A stretch of 64,000 bases of DNA from NCBI GenBank assembly GCA_964035775.1, contig OZ038312.1, forward strand, positions 24,671,638 to 24,735,637, given 5' to 3'. The position numbers were made by a program, and so were the translations under genes. This document shows, piece after piece, positions 1-12,900 of this stretch (its first letter is position 1; every line of letters starts with the position of its first letter). This DNA is from Osedax frankpressi. Taxonomy: Eukaryota > Annelida > Polychaeta > Sabellida > Siboglinidae. The notes beneath the pieces are model-generated. The model did not search any database and had not been told where the DNA came from. It saw only the letters and a list, made by a program, of their open reading frames with translations.

Positions 1-796
1 ATTATATTTTCTTGTTTGTTATTCAATGCAGTTTCTTGATTAAATTCAATATTAATGTCTTGTAAAGTAGTTGACTTTAAATCTTGACTTGAATAAATTA
101 TATTGTCTTGATTTGAATGTAGGATATTGTTTTGTTGTGGTTCAAAATTGGAAACTGTATTTGATTTATTATCATCTTCTTGTATTGGATGTTCTATATT
201 TTCTTTTTTCTGATTGGTAATCGATACATTGTTAGCCGGTAGAGTATTATTTTGTTTCGTATTTTGGGAATAAACGGATTGGAATTGTATTATATTTTCT
301 TGTTGAAAATGTATTGAATTTTCATTTTTTGATATGTCAGATATATTTTCTGATTTGATTAAATGTTCTTGTTCGTGGTTATAAGAAGTACATTTAGAAT
401 TATTATCTTGCTTAAGGTATTCTTTAATAGTACAGTTAATTTGATTTTTCGTCTTAAGTATATTTTCTTTATTAGATTGTGATACATCTAATTTTACGAC
501 GGCATGTTGCAATACTTCTTTTTCGGAATTACTTGCTTCTATATATTCGTCAACGTAACTAACATTCATTTCAGTAAATCTTGTATCCTTATTTTTAGTT
601 TCACTAGTAACTATCAATGAATCTTGATCAATATTGTCCGATGTTTTATTTACATTCGATGTGATATTTACTCCAGATTTAGTAGTTTTTGAGTTTCTAG
701 TTTTGCTATCTGATTTTTCTTTGCAGATTTTGTTATTGTCTAATATTTGTTTATCTTTCTTATCAGGATTTTTAATAAAAGCCTTTAATTTAATAT
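1..796 (-). CDS. Partial exon of unrecognised Asn/Gln/Ser/Lys-rich protein
   Basis: The minus strand is open without a stop for about 264 codons from a likely 3' splice site (AG at 798-797) to the window edge. In DNA this AT-rich, where stops come about every ten codons, such a frame is very unlikely by chance. It has no stop inside the window, so simple ORF lists miss it. The translation is hydrophilic and rich in N, Q, S, K, E and I, with no membrane segment or zinc-binding pattern. A short motif of the type Q/K/S-E/D-N-I recurs loosely (for example KENI, SENI, QENI, QDNI), mostly in the C-terminal half seen here. That suggests a disordered or low-complexity region of a larger protein. Upstream exons should lie to the right of 800 on the minus strand, but none was recognised. 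No family is assigned. Coding status is fairly sure; function is unknown. Confidence 0.7.
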
Positions 797-1278
797 CTAT
801 GATATATACAAATATGATATATGATTACTTTATATATATATATATGTATATATAAATATGTAATGATATATAGTTATCATAAATGTTTACTATAAAAATA
901 TACTGCTTATATATAGTATTTTAATTATTTAATTACCGGATAATATTTTTCTTTTATCTAAAAATATATACATATATTATTATAAAAAATATACATATAT
1001 TATTATAAAATATATATATAGAGAAACTTCACTGATAGTTAATAATAATTTATCAAATGGCTGTAATAATTAAACCTATAATAACGATATATATGTGTTG
1101 GATGTATTTCTACATATCAAAATATCTATCTCGATAACTATAAATGAAAACTATATTATTTTGGAAACATTTTTTATGAACTACTATAGTAGTTAATATA
1201 CTGTATACAGTAGTAGTAAATATAAAATGGAAGAAATTTATGAGTACTATAATACATAACAATAGAGTTTCTGAATAG

Positions 1279-1282
<4 letters not shown>

Positions 1283-1339
<57 letters not shown>
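1283..1339. repeat. (TA)n microsatellite
   Basis: Uninterrupted run of about 28 TA dinucleotides in AT-rich non-coding DNA. Confidence 0.95.
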
Positions 1340-1342
<3 letters not shown>

Positions 1343-2182
1343 AACTATATCATTATTTATATGTTATCGAATAATTTGCCTATAATTTAGCTACACAATT
1401 ATTAGGTTAAATTTTATAGATTTTTTAATACATTCTAATAATTATATATTGCATAAATACTATTCTAAATGTAAACATATTCTATTTAAAGTATTGTAGT
1501 TTATGAGTGGTGATACATTAAGAAGTGTAAAATATTAATCATAAGATTAATCATAGTTCCAGAGATAAATTTTTTTTATTTGTAAAAATAATTATTTTTA
1601 ATTTAGATTTTTATTATTATTTTTAAAATGTTGAACAAAATATACCTAAATTAATCAAAGTAGTTGTAACAACTTATTTATTAATTTACGTATATATTAT
1701 TAAAATCTAAAATGTTTTATATATACATACTAATGGAAATAATGACTGGAAAAGTTTAATTTAAGTTTAATATTAATATTTAAAATATGATACATATTTA
1801 TAATTTCATTTGTAATATTTGACTATTGATGTCCATTTAAAATTGAGAGGTTTGAAAATATAAATATTTTGTATTATTGAAATATATGTTTAATATTTAA
1901 CCCAACAGAATTGGATGTTACTTTTAATGATAATATATAGTTTTTTAGATATTAATAAGAAATAAAAGTGTTGGCACTTATTAGTAAAAAAATGATTAAT
2001 TATTTTTGGAATATTATTATATTTAAAGCTATATTTGCACAAAGTTAGGATATTTTACATATTATTAAAATAATTAACATATTTATAAAAATGTAATACT
2101 TTGACGAATGTAAATATATTAATGAAGAGATATATAATTTGTATAATAGTATTTATTACTATTTGTTAATTTGATATTAAGT

Positions 2183-2382
2183 NNNNNNNNNNNNNNNNNN
2201 NNNNNNNNNNNNNNNNNNNNNNNNNNNNNNNNNNNNNNNNNNNNNNNNNNNNNNNNNNNNNNNNNNNNNNNNNNNNNNNNNNNNNNNNNNNNNNNNNNNN
2301 NNNNNNNNNNNNNNNNNNNNNNNNNNNNNNNNNNNNNNNNNNNNNNNNNNNNNNNNNNNNNNNNNNNNNNNNNNNNNNNNNN
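2183..2382. other. Assembly gap (200 N)
   Basis: Exactly 200 undetermined bases, which looks like a placeholder of fixed size. Reading frames drawn through it have no meaning. Confidence 0.99.
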
Positions 2383-2843
2383 TCGAAAACTATGTTCACT
2401 AACTTCTATTGGATTACTCACCTGTTTGATATATCTTGTGTATTATGTATATGGATGTTCAATGAAGTTTATATATTAGCTGCTTTTATTTTGTATTGTT
2501 TTTAATTAATCATTGTTGTTTTTAAATTTTAAACTTCAATATTTTAAAATAAATTGTTATTATTATATTATTTCTTTATAAAACCCCATTTGGTATTTAA
2601 TTATTTTAAATACAAAATATCATTTTATAATTAATTATAATTAGATAATGTTTGGATCCAGTTAATATATATAAATATATACTTTCTTATATAGCTATAA
2701 AAATAATATATAAACTATCTTTAATATTTAATAAATTAATATTAGTAGAGCTTAATATTTAGTCAAAAGATATAAAACAGCTTGAATAGATTAACTAGTA
2801 ATATGCATAACTTAAGTTAAAAGTTATAAATGCTAATGATCAT

Positions 2844-2896
<53 letters not shown>

Positions 2897-2907
2897 ATTT
2901 ATATATA

Positions 2908-2946
<39 letters not shown>

Positions 2947-2960
2947 GTATATATATATTT
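2844..2960. repeat. (TA)n microsatellite with TTA interruptions
   Basis: TA runs broken every 8-20 bases by an extra T, giving a compound TATATATTTA pattern. Confidence 0.9.
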
Positions 2961-3602
2961 TATTTATGTAAAACAATAGAATATATGCAATCGATTAATA
3001 TAATATATTATATATACTAACCCAAATCAATTTTGATTTGAAAGAAATCACGATATATTCGATCATTGTTCCTCATACTAGTATGATATGTGTTGGATAT
3101 TGATAACTTTACATACTATCTTCAGCATAGCTTTGTATATAACTTTTAATAGTTATCGTGTTCAAGGATTATTATCACATATCATAGATTATATAGGGTA
3201 TATTAATCAATAAATATATTTAATCGGTATTCAAAATACCGTAATATATGTCGCCAAATTTGTGTTTACGAGTCATAAATGATGTGGCAATGTAATGTGG
3301 TAAAATGCTTCAATGGTAAAAAGAAATCGATCTCATGAATAATATCTAGAACTTCATAGAGTAAACCCTCTCATTCAATGCATGGACGTTCTGGTAGAGT
3401 ACAGCTTTGTCAAACCTAGGACAAATGTCACTAGATCTCCAGATTGATCATGCAGAAAATGCTCTGCCAAGCTGGAGTCTGCATTAAATAATTGTTACTG
3501 TTACACATTAAGTAGCGGTAAACATTGCGCAACAATAGTCTATTAATATCTAAATGAATATACATTATGCACTATCAAATGGTGTATACATGGGGGTATA
3601 CT

Positions 3603-3604
<2 letters not shown>

Positions 3605-3681
<77 letters not shown>
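3605..3681. repeat. (TA)n microsatellite
   Basis: About 38 TA dinucleotides, roughly 270 bp upstream of the CREC start codon. The small open frame across it is made of Y/I dipeptides and is not a gene. Confidence 0.95.
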
Positions 3682-3686
<5 letters not shown>

Positions 3687-3757
3687 TATGTGTAAATAAA
3701 TATTACATAATATATATCTATATATGTACTTTATATTATATTCCTATTCAATAAAGT

Positions 3758-3947
3758 GGATTCAAAGCCACGCCCACTCAATCTTTCTTGGCATCATACA
3801 ACGCCCGCATTATCAATCATAAAATTTCTCATACGTGGCATTAGAACAAACGCCATCCTTAGATTAATACCTCGACTATATTTACTATAAGTATCTAGCA
3901 TCAGCGCATACCATAACTAAAATAGTCGACCCCCATCAGCTGCGATT
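3758..3947 (+). promoter_or_regulatory. Probable promoter and 5' leader of the CREC gene
   Basis: This 190-bp stretch is much richer in G+C than the DNA on either side and ends at the start codon. It contains a GC-box-like CCACGCCCAC near 3769, ACGCCCGC near 3801, and ACGTGGCA at 3833-3840. ACGTGG is the core of several bZIP sites used by secretory-pathway genes; that link is only an inference. No clear TATA box at a fixed distance was identified. Confidence 0.4.
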
Positions 3948-6900
3948 ATGTTACAATTATCAACGTACGTTGGCCTACTTTCTGTAATGATCGTAGTTTT
4001 CGCGTCACCGGAAGTTGTAAAGCACGGCGGAAAACAGACCGATCACATTAAAGTAGAACATGTTGATGAATTCGGACAACACGACTCAGCCTACGACCAC
4101 AAAGCTATTCTCGGTTAGTGTCCGTCCAACTCCCCGTCTACTTAATACTATAGCTATGATATCGTATAGTATATTGTGCAATGCATTGCACAGTGGGTAA
4201 TATAACTACTTGAAAACCTATCTCCAGTAATCATTATTGAGTTGGGATATCATGAATTATGCCTAGATATTATCACATAGTATTTGATTAATAAAATCTA
4301 CCCATGGGCTATATAATTTACATTACTATTTACTTTATTATCGCCCTGTAGAATTGATACCTGTTCTCTGACAATAGGCTTTATCATTGACTGGCTTAGG
4401 ATCAATATTAGTAGTACAGTATATAAATAAGATGTATAATACGCCTAGTTAGTACAGATTATTGAGTTTATGGTATAATGTAATTAGTATAAATATAATG
4501 TAGCATTATAAGTTATATTATGTAGAATGCGTGTGTTGTCATGTGAAATGGTTAAATTGGTTCAGCAGAAATCAAATTAACTGAGGTTTGAGAACAAAAG
4601 AAATAGGCGTCAGCAGTTTTTTTATTAGTCGGCTGCATTTTGAGATGATGACATTGGTTCAGCAAAGATCAAAGCAACTAATATTTGAGAACAAAAGAGA
4701 TAAGTGTCGACAGTTTTTATTAGTCGGCTAATTGTCAAGTTGTCTAGTTGGCTATTCGTGGCAATACCTTGGTAACGTGGCAGTACCTTGGTAACGTGGC
4801 AGTACCTTGGTAACGTGGCAGTAGCTTGGTAACGTGGCAGTACCTTGGTAACGTGGTAGTACCTTGGTAACGTGGCAGTACCTTGGTAACGTGGCAGTAC
4901 CTTGGTAACGTGGTAGTACCTTGGTAACGTGGCAGTACCTTGGTAACGTGGCAGTACCTTGGTAACGTGGTAGTACCTTGGTAACGTGGCAGTACCTTGG
5001 TAACGTGGCATTACCTTGGTAACGTGGCAGTACCTTGGTAACGTGGCAGTACCTTGGTAACGTGGTAGTACCTTGGTAACGTGGCAGTACCTTGGTAACG
5101 TGGCAGTACCTTGGTAACGTGGTAGTACCTTGGTAACGTGGCAGTACCTTGGTAACGTGGCAGTACCTTGGTAACGTGGTAGTACCTTGGTAACGTGGTA
5201 GTACCTTGGTAACGTGGCAGTACCTTGGTAACATGGCAGTACCTTGGTAACGTGGTAGTACCTTGGTAACGTAGTAGTACCTTGGTAACGTGGCAGTACC
5301 TTGGTAACGTGGCAATACCTTGGTAACGTGGTAGTACCTTGGTAACGTGGTAGTACCTTGGTAACGTGGCAGTACCTTGGTAACGTGGCAATACCTTGGT
5401 AACGTGGCAGTATCTTGGTAACGTGGTAGTACCTTGGTAACGTGGCAGTACCTTGGTAACGTGGCAATACCTTGGTAACGTGGTAGTACCTTGGTAACGT
5501 GGCAGTACCTTGGTAACGTGGCAGTACCTTGGTAACGTGGCAGTACCTTGGTAACGTGGCAGTACCTTGGTAACGTGGCAGTACCTTGGTAACGTGGCAG
5601 TACCTTGGTAACGTGGTAGTACCTTGGTAACGTAGTAGTACCTTGGTAACGTGGCAGTACCTTGGTAAAGTGGTAGTACCTTGGTAACGTGGCAGTACCT
5701 TGGTAAAGTGGTAGTACCTTGGTAACGTGGCAGTACCTTGGTAACGTGGTAGTACCTTGGTAACGTGGTAGTACCTTGGTAACGTGGCAGTACCTTGGTA
5801 ACGTGGCAGTACCTTGGTAACGTGGCAGTACCTTGGTAACGTGGCAGTACCTTGGTAACGTGGCAGTACCTTGGTAACGTGGCAGTACCTTGGTAACGTG
5901 GTAGTACCTTGGTAACGTAGTAGTACCTTGGTAACGTGGCAGTACCTTGGTAAAGTGGTAGTACCTTGGTAACGTGGCAGTACCTTGGTAACGTGGCAGT
6001 ACCTTGGTAACGTGGTAGTACCTTGGTAACGTGGCAGTACCTTGGTAACGTGGCAGTACCTTGGTAACGTGGCATTACCTTGGTAACGTGGTAGTACCTT
6101 GGTAACGTGGCAATACCTTGGTAACGTGGTAGTACCTTGGTAACGTGGCAATACCTTGGTAACGTGGCAGTACCTTGGTAACGTGGTAGTACCTTGGTAA
6201 CGTGGCAATACCTTGGTAACGTGGCAGTACCTTGGTAACGTGGCAGTACCTTGGTAACGTGGCAGTACCTTGGTAACGTGGCAGTACCTTGGTAACGTGG
6301 TAGTACCTTGGTAACGTAGTAGTACCTTGGTAACGTGGCAGTACCTTGGTAAAGTGGTAGTACCTTGGTAACGTGGCAGTACCTTGGTAAAGTGGTAGTA
6401 CCTTGGTAACGTGGCAGTACCTTGGTAACGTGGCAGTACCTTGGTAACGTGGCAGTACCTTGGTAACGTAGTAGTACCTTGGTAACGTGGTAGTACCTTG
6501 GTAACGTGGCAGTACCTTGGTAACGTGGTAGTACCTTGGTAACGTGGTAGTACCTTGGTAACGTGGCAGTACCTTGGTAACGTGGCAATACCTTGGTAAC
6601 GTGGCAGTACCTTGGTAACGTGGTAGTACCTTGGTAACGTAGTAGTACCTTGGTAACGTGGCAGTACCTTGGTAACGTGGTAGTACCTTGGTAACGTGGT
6701 AGTACCTTGGTAACGTGGCAGTACCTTGGTAACGTGGCAGTACCTTGGTAACGTGGTAGTACCTTGGTAACGTGGCAGTACCTTGGTAACGTGGCAGTAC
6801 CTTAGTAACGTGGCAGTACCTTGGTAACGTACCTTGGTAACGTGGCAGTACCTTGGTAACGTGGCAGTACCTTGGTAACGTGGTAGTACCTTGGTAACGT

Positions 6901-9900
6901 GGCAGTACCTTGGTAACGTGGTAGTACCTTGGTAACGTGGTAGTACCTTGGTAACGTAGCAGTACCTTGGTAACATGGCAGTACCTTGGTAACGTGGTAG
7001 TACCTTGGTAACGTGGCAATACCTTGGTAACGTGGTAGTACCTTGGTAACGTGGTAGTACCTTGGTAACGTGGCAGTACCTTGGTAACGTGGCAGTACCT
7101 TGGTAACGTGGTAGTACCTTGGTAACGTGGCAGTACCTTGGTAACGTGGCAGTACATTGGTAACGTGGCAGTACCTTGGTAACGTGGCAGTACCTTGGTA
7201 ACGTGGCAGTACCTTGGTAACGTGGCAGTACTTTGGTAACGTACCTTGGTAACGTGGCAATACCTTGGTAACGTGGCAGTACCTTGGTAACGTGGCAGTA
7301 CCTTGGTAACGTGGCAGTACTTTGGTAACGTACCTTGGTAACGTGGCAATACCTTGGTAACGTGGCAGTACTTTGGTAACGTGGTAGTACCTTGGTAACG
7401 TGGCAGTACCTTGGTAACGTGGCAGTACCTTGGTAACGTGGCAGTACCTTGGTAACGTGGTAGTACCTTGGTAACGTGGCAGTACCTTGGTAACGTGGCA
7501 GTACCTTGGTAACGTGGCAGTACCTTAGTAACGTGGCAGTACCTTGGTAACGTGGCATTACCTTGGTAACGTGGTAGTACCTTGGTAACGTAGCAGTACC
7601 TTGGTAACGTGGTAGTACCTTGGTAACGTGGTAGTACCTTGGTAACGTGGTAGTACCTTGGTAACGTGGCAGTACCTTGGTAACGTGGTAGTACCTTGGT
7701 AACGTGGCAGTACCTTGGTAACGTGGCAGTACCTTGGTAACGTGGTAGTACCTTGGTAACGTGGTAGTACCTTGGTAACGTGGTAGTACCTTGGTAACGT
7801 GGCAGTACCTTGGTAACGTGGCAGTACCTTGGTAACGTACCTTGGTAACGTGGCAATACCTTGGTAACGTGGTAGTACCTTGGTAACGTGGCAATACCTT
7901 GGTAACGTGGCAGTACCTTGGTAACGTGGTAGTACCTTGGTAACGTGGCAGTACCTTGGTAACGTGGCAGTACCTTGGTAACGTGGCAGTACCTTGGTAA
8001 CGTGGCAGTACCTTGGTAACGTGGCAGTACCTTGGTAACGTAGCAGTACCTTGGTAACGTGGTAGTACCTTGGTAACGTGGCAATACCTTGGTAACGTGG
8101 TAGTACCTTGGTAACGTGGCAATACCTTGGTAACGTGGCAGTACTTTGGTAACGTGGTAGTACCTTGGTAACGTGGCAGTACCTTGGTAACGTGGCAGTA
8201 CCTTGGTAACGTGGCAGTACCTTGGTAACGTGGTAGTACCTTGGTAACGTGGCAGTACCTTGGTAACGTGGTAGTACCTTGGTAACGTGGCAGTACCTTG
8301 GTAACGTGGCAGTACCTTGGTAACGTGGCAATACCTTGGTAACGTGGCAGTACCTTGGTAACGTGGCAGTACTTTGGTAACGTGGTAGTACCTTGGTAAC
8401 GTGGTAGTACCTTGGTAACGTGGCAGTACCTTGGTAACGTGGCATTACCTTGGTAACGTGGTAGTACCTTGGTAACGTGGTAGTACCTTGGTAACGTGGT
8501 AGTACCTTAGTAACGTGGCAGTACCTTGGTAACGTGGCAGTACCTTGGTAACGTGGCAGTACCTTAGTAACGTGGCAGTACCTTGGTAACGTGGCAGTAC
8601 CTTGGTAACGTGGTAGTACCTTGGTAACGTGGTAGTACCTTGGTAACGTGGCAATACCTTGGTAACGTGGCAGTACCTTGGTAACGTGGTAGTACCTTGG
8701 TAACGTGGTAGTACCTTGGTAACGTGGCAGTACCTTGGTAACGTGGTAGTACCTTGGTAACGTGGCAGTACCTTGGTAACGTGGCAGTACCTTGGTAACG
8801 TGGCAATACCTTGGTAACGTGGCAGTACCTTGGTAACGTGGCAGTACCTTGGTAACGTGGCAGTACCTTGGTAACGTGGCAGTACCTTGGTAACGTGGCA
8901 GTACCTTGGTAACGTGGCAGTACCTTGGTAACGTGGCAGTACCTTAGTAACGTGGCAGTACCTTGGTAACGTGGCAATACCTTGGTAACGTGGCAGTACC
9001 TTGGTAACGTACTTTGGTAACTTGGTAGTACCTTGGTAACGTGGCAGTACCTTGGTAACGTGGTAGTACCTTGGTAACGTGGCAGTACCTTGGTAACGTG
9101 GCAGTACCTTGGTAACGTGGTAGTACCTTGGTAACGTGGCAGTAGCTTGGTAACGTGGCAGTACCTTGGTAACGTGGCAGTACCTTGGTAACGTGGCAGT
9201 ACCTTGGTAACGTGGCAGTACCTTAGTAACGTGGCAGTACCTTGGTAACGTGGCAATACCTTGGTAACGTGGCAGTACCTTGGTAACGTACTTTGGTAAC
9301 TTGGTAGTACCTTGGTAACGTGGCAGTACCTTGGTAACGTGGCAGTACCTTGGTAACGTGGTAGTACCTTGGTAACGTGGCAATACCTTGGTAACGTGGC
9401 AGTACCTTGGTAACGTGGCAGTACCTTGGTAACGTGGCAGTACCTTGGTAACGTGGCAATACCTTGGTAACGTGGCAGTACCTTGGTAACGTGGCAGTAC
9501 CTTGGTAACGTGGCAGTACCTTGGTAACGTGGCAGTACCTTGGTAACGTGGTAGTACCTTGGTAACGTGGCAGTACCTTGGTAACGTGGCAGTACCTTGG
9601 TAACGTGGTAGTACCTTGGTAACGTGGCAATACCTTGGTAACGTGGCAGTACCTTGGTAACGTGGCAGTACCTTGGTAACGTGGCAGTACCTTGGTAACG
9701 TGGCAGTACCTTGGTAACGTGGCATTACCTTGGTAACGTGGCAGTACCTTGGTAACGTGGCAGTACCTTGGTAACGTGGTAGTACCTTGGTAACGTGGCA
9801 ATACCTTGGTAACGTGGCAGTACCTTGGTAACGTGGCAGTACCTTGGTAACGTGGCAGTACCTTGGTAACGTGGCAGTACCTTGGTAACGTGGCAGTACC

Positions 9901-12900
9901 TTGGTAACGTGGTAGTACCTTGGTAACGTGGTAGTACCTTGGTAACGTGGCAGTACCTTGGTAACGTGGTAGTACCTTGGTAACGTGGTAGTACCTTGGT
10001 AACGTGGCAGTACCTTGGTAACGTGGTAGTACCTTGGTAACGTGGCAGTACCTTGGTAACGTACTTTGGTAACTTGGTAGTACCTTGGTAACGTGGCAGT
10101 ACCTTGGTAACGTGGTAGTACCTTGGTAACGTACTTTGGTAACTTGGTAGTACCTTGGTAACGTGGCAGTACCTTGGTAACGTGGTAGTACCTTGGTAAC
10201 GTGGCAGTACCTTGGTAACGTGGCAGTACCTTGGTAACGTGGCAGTACCTTGGTAACGTGGCAGTACCTTGGTAACGTGGCAATACCTTGGTAACGTGGT
10301 AGTACCTTGGTAACGTGGCAGTACTTTGGTAACGTACCTTGGTAACGTGGCAATACCTTGGTAACGTGGCAGTACCTTGGTAACGTGGCAATACCTTGGT
10401 AACGTGGCAGTACTTTGGTAACGTGGCAGTACCTTGGTAACTTGGTAGTACCTTGGTAACGTGGCAGTACCTTGGTAACGTGGTAGTACCTTGGTAACGT
10501 GGCAGTACTTTGGTAACGTACCTTGGTAACGTGGCAATACCTTGGTAACGTGGCAGTACCTTGGTAACGTGGCAGTACCTTGGTAACGTGGCAGTACCTT
10601 GGTAACGTGGCAGTACCTTGGTAACTTGGTAGTACCTTGGTAACGTGGCAATACCTTGGTAACGTGGCAGTACCTTGGTAACGTGGCAGTACTTTGGTAA
10701 CGTGGTAGTACCTTGGTAACGTGGTAGTACCTTGGTAACGTGGCAGTACCTTGGTAACGTGGCATTACCTTGGTAACGTGGTAGTACCTTGGTAACGTGG
10801 TAGTACCTTGGTAACGTGGTAGTACCTTAGTAACGTGGCAGTACCTTGGTAACGTGGCAGTACCTTGGTAACGTGGCAGTACCTTAGTAACGTGGCAGTA
10901 CCTTGGTAACGTGGCATTACCTTGGTAACGTGGTAGTACCTTGGTAACGTAGCAGTACCTTGGTAACGTGGTAGTACCTTGGTAACGTGGTAGTACCTTG
11001 GTAACGTGGCAGTACCTTGGTAACGTGGCAGTACCTTGGTAACGTGGCAGTACCTTGGTAACGTGGTAGTACCTTGGTAACGTGGCAGTACCTTGGTAAC
11101 GTGGCAGTACCTTGGTAACGTAGTAGTACCTTGGTAACGTGGCAGTACCTTGGTAACGTGGCAGTACCTTGGTAACGTGGCAGTACCTTGGTAACGTGGC
11201 AGTACCTTAGTAACGTGGCAGTACCTTGGTAACGTACTTTGGTAACTTGGTAGTACCTTGGTAACGTGGCAGTACCTTGGTAACGTGGTAGTACCTTGGT
11301 AACGTGGTAGTACCTTGGTAACGTGGCAGTACCTTGGTAACGTACTTTGGTAACTTGGTAGTACCTTGGTAACGTGGCAGTACCTTGGTAACGTGGTAGT
11401 ACCTTGGTAACGTGGCAGTACCTTGGTAACGTGGCAATACCTTGGTAACGTGGCAGTACCTTGGTAATGTGGCAGTACCTTGGTAACGTGGCAGTACCTT
11501 GGTAACGTGGCAGTACCTTGGTAACGTGGCAGTACCTTGGTAACGTGGCATTACCTTGGTAACGTGGCAGTACCTTGGTAACGTGGCAATACCTTGGTAA
11601 CGTGGCAGTACCTTGGTAACGTGGTAGTACCTTGGTAACGTGGCAGTACCTTGGTAACGTGGCAGTACCTTGGTAACGTGGCAGTACCTTGGTAACGTGG
11701 TAGTACCTTGGTAACGTAGTAGTACCTTGGTAACGTGGCAGTACCTTGGTAACGTGGTAGTACCTTGGTAACGTGGTAGTACCTTGGTAACGTGGCAGTA
11801 CCTTGGTAACGTACTTTGGTAACGTGGCAGTACCTTAGTAACGTGGCAGTACCTTGGTAACGTACTTTGGTAACTTGGTAGTACCTTGGTAACGTGGCAG
11901 TACCTTGGTAACGTGGTAGTACCTTGGTAACGTGGTAGTACCTTGGTAACGTGGCAGTACCTTGGTAACGTACTTTGGTAACGTGGTAGTACCTTGGTAA
12001 CGTGGCAGTACCTTGGTAACGTGGCAGTACCTTGGTAACGTGGCAGTACCTTGGTAACGTGGTAGTACCTTGGTAACGTAGTAGTACCTTGGTAACGTGG
12101 CAGTACCTTGGTAACGTGGTAGTACCTTGGTAACGTGGTAGTACCTTGGTAACGTGGTAGTACCTTGGTAACGTAGCAGTACCTTGGTAAAGTGGTAGTA
12201 CCTTGGTAACGTGGCAGTACCTTGGTAACGTGGTAGTACCTTGGTAACGTGGCAGTACCTTGGTAACGTGGCAGTACCTTGGTAACGTGGTAGTACCTTG
12301 GTAACGTGGCAGTACCTTGGTAACGTGGCAGTACCTTGGTAACGTGGCAGTACCTTAGTAACGTGGCAGTACCTTGGTAACGTACTTTGGTAACTTGGTA
12401 GTACCTTGGTAACGTGGCAGTACCTTGGTAACGTGGTAGTACCTTGGTAACGTGGTAGTACCTTGGTAACGTGGTAGTACCTTGGTAACGTAGCAGTACC
12501 TTGGTAAAGTGGTAGTACCTTGGTAACGTGGCAGTACCTTGGTAACGTGGTAGTACCTTGGTAACGTGGCAGTACCTTGGTAACGTGGCAGTACCTTGGT
12601 AACGTGGTAGTACCTTGGTAACGTGGCAGTACCTTGGTAACGTGGCAGTACCTTGGTAACGTGGCAGTACCTTAGTAACGTGGCAGTACCTTGGTAACGT
12701 ACTTTGGTAACTTGGTAGTACCTTGGTAACGTGGCAGTACCTTGGTAACGTGGCAGTACCTTGGTAACGTGGTAGTACCTTAGTAACGTGGCAGTACCTT
12801 GGTAACGTGGCAGTACCTTGGTAACGTACCTTGGTAACGTGGCAGTACCTTGGTAACGTGGCAGTACCTTGGTAACGTGGTAGTACCTTAGTAACGTGGC

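Larger units (their letters stand above)
797..3757. other. Gene-poor AT-rich stretch between the left-edge gene and the CREC gene
   Basis: About 3 kb of very AT-rich DNA, probably intron or 5' region of the left-edge minus-strand gene plus intergenic DNA. It holds three TA-type microsatellites and the assembly gap. A somewhat GC-richer patch at 3240-3540 carries a 36-codon open minus-strand segment but no recognisable product. Nothing else could be supported. Confidence 0.6.

Noticed and set aside
3390-3500. A 36-codon open minus-strand segment after an AATGCAG acceptor-like site
   Set aside because: It is too short, lacks a convincing donor and resembles no family known to me. It could be an exon of the left-edge gene, but that cannot be supported.
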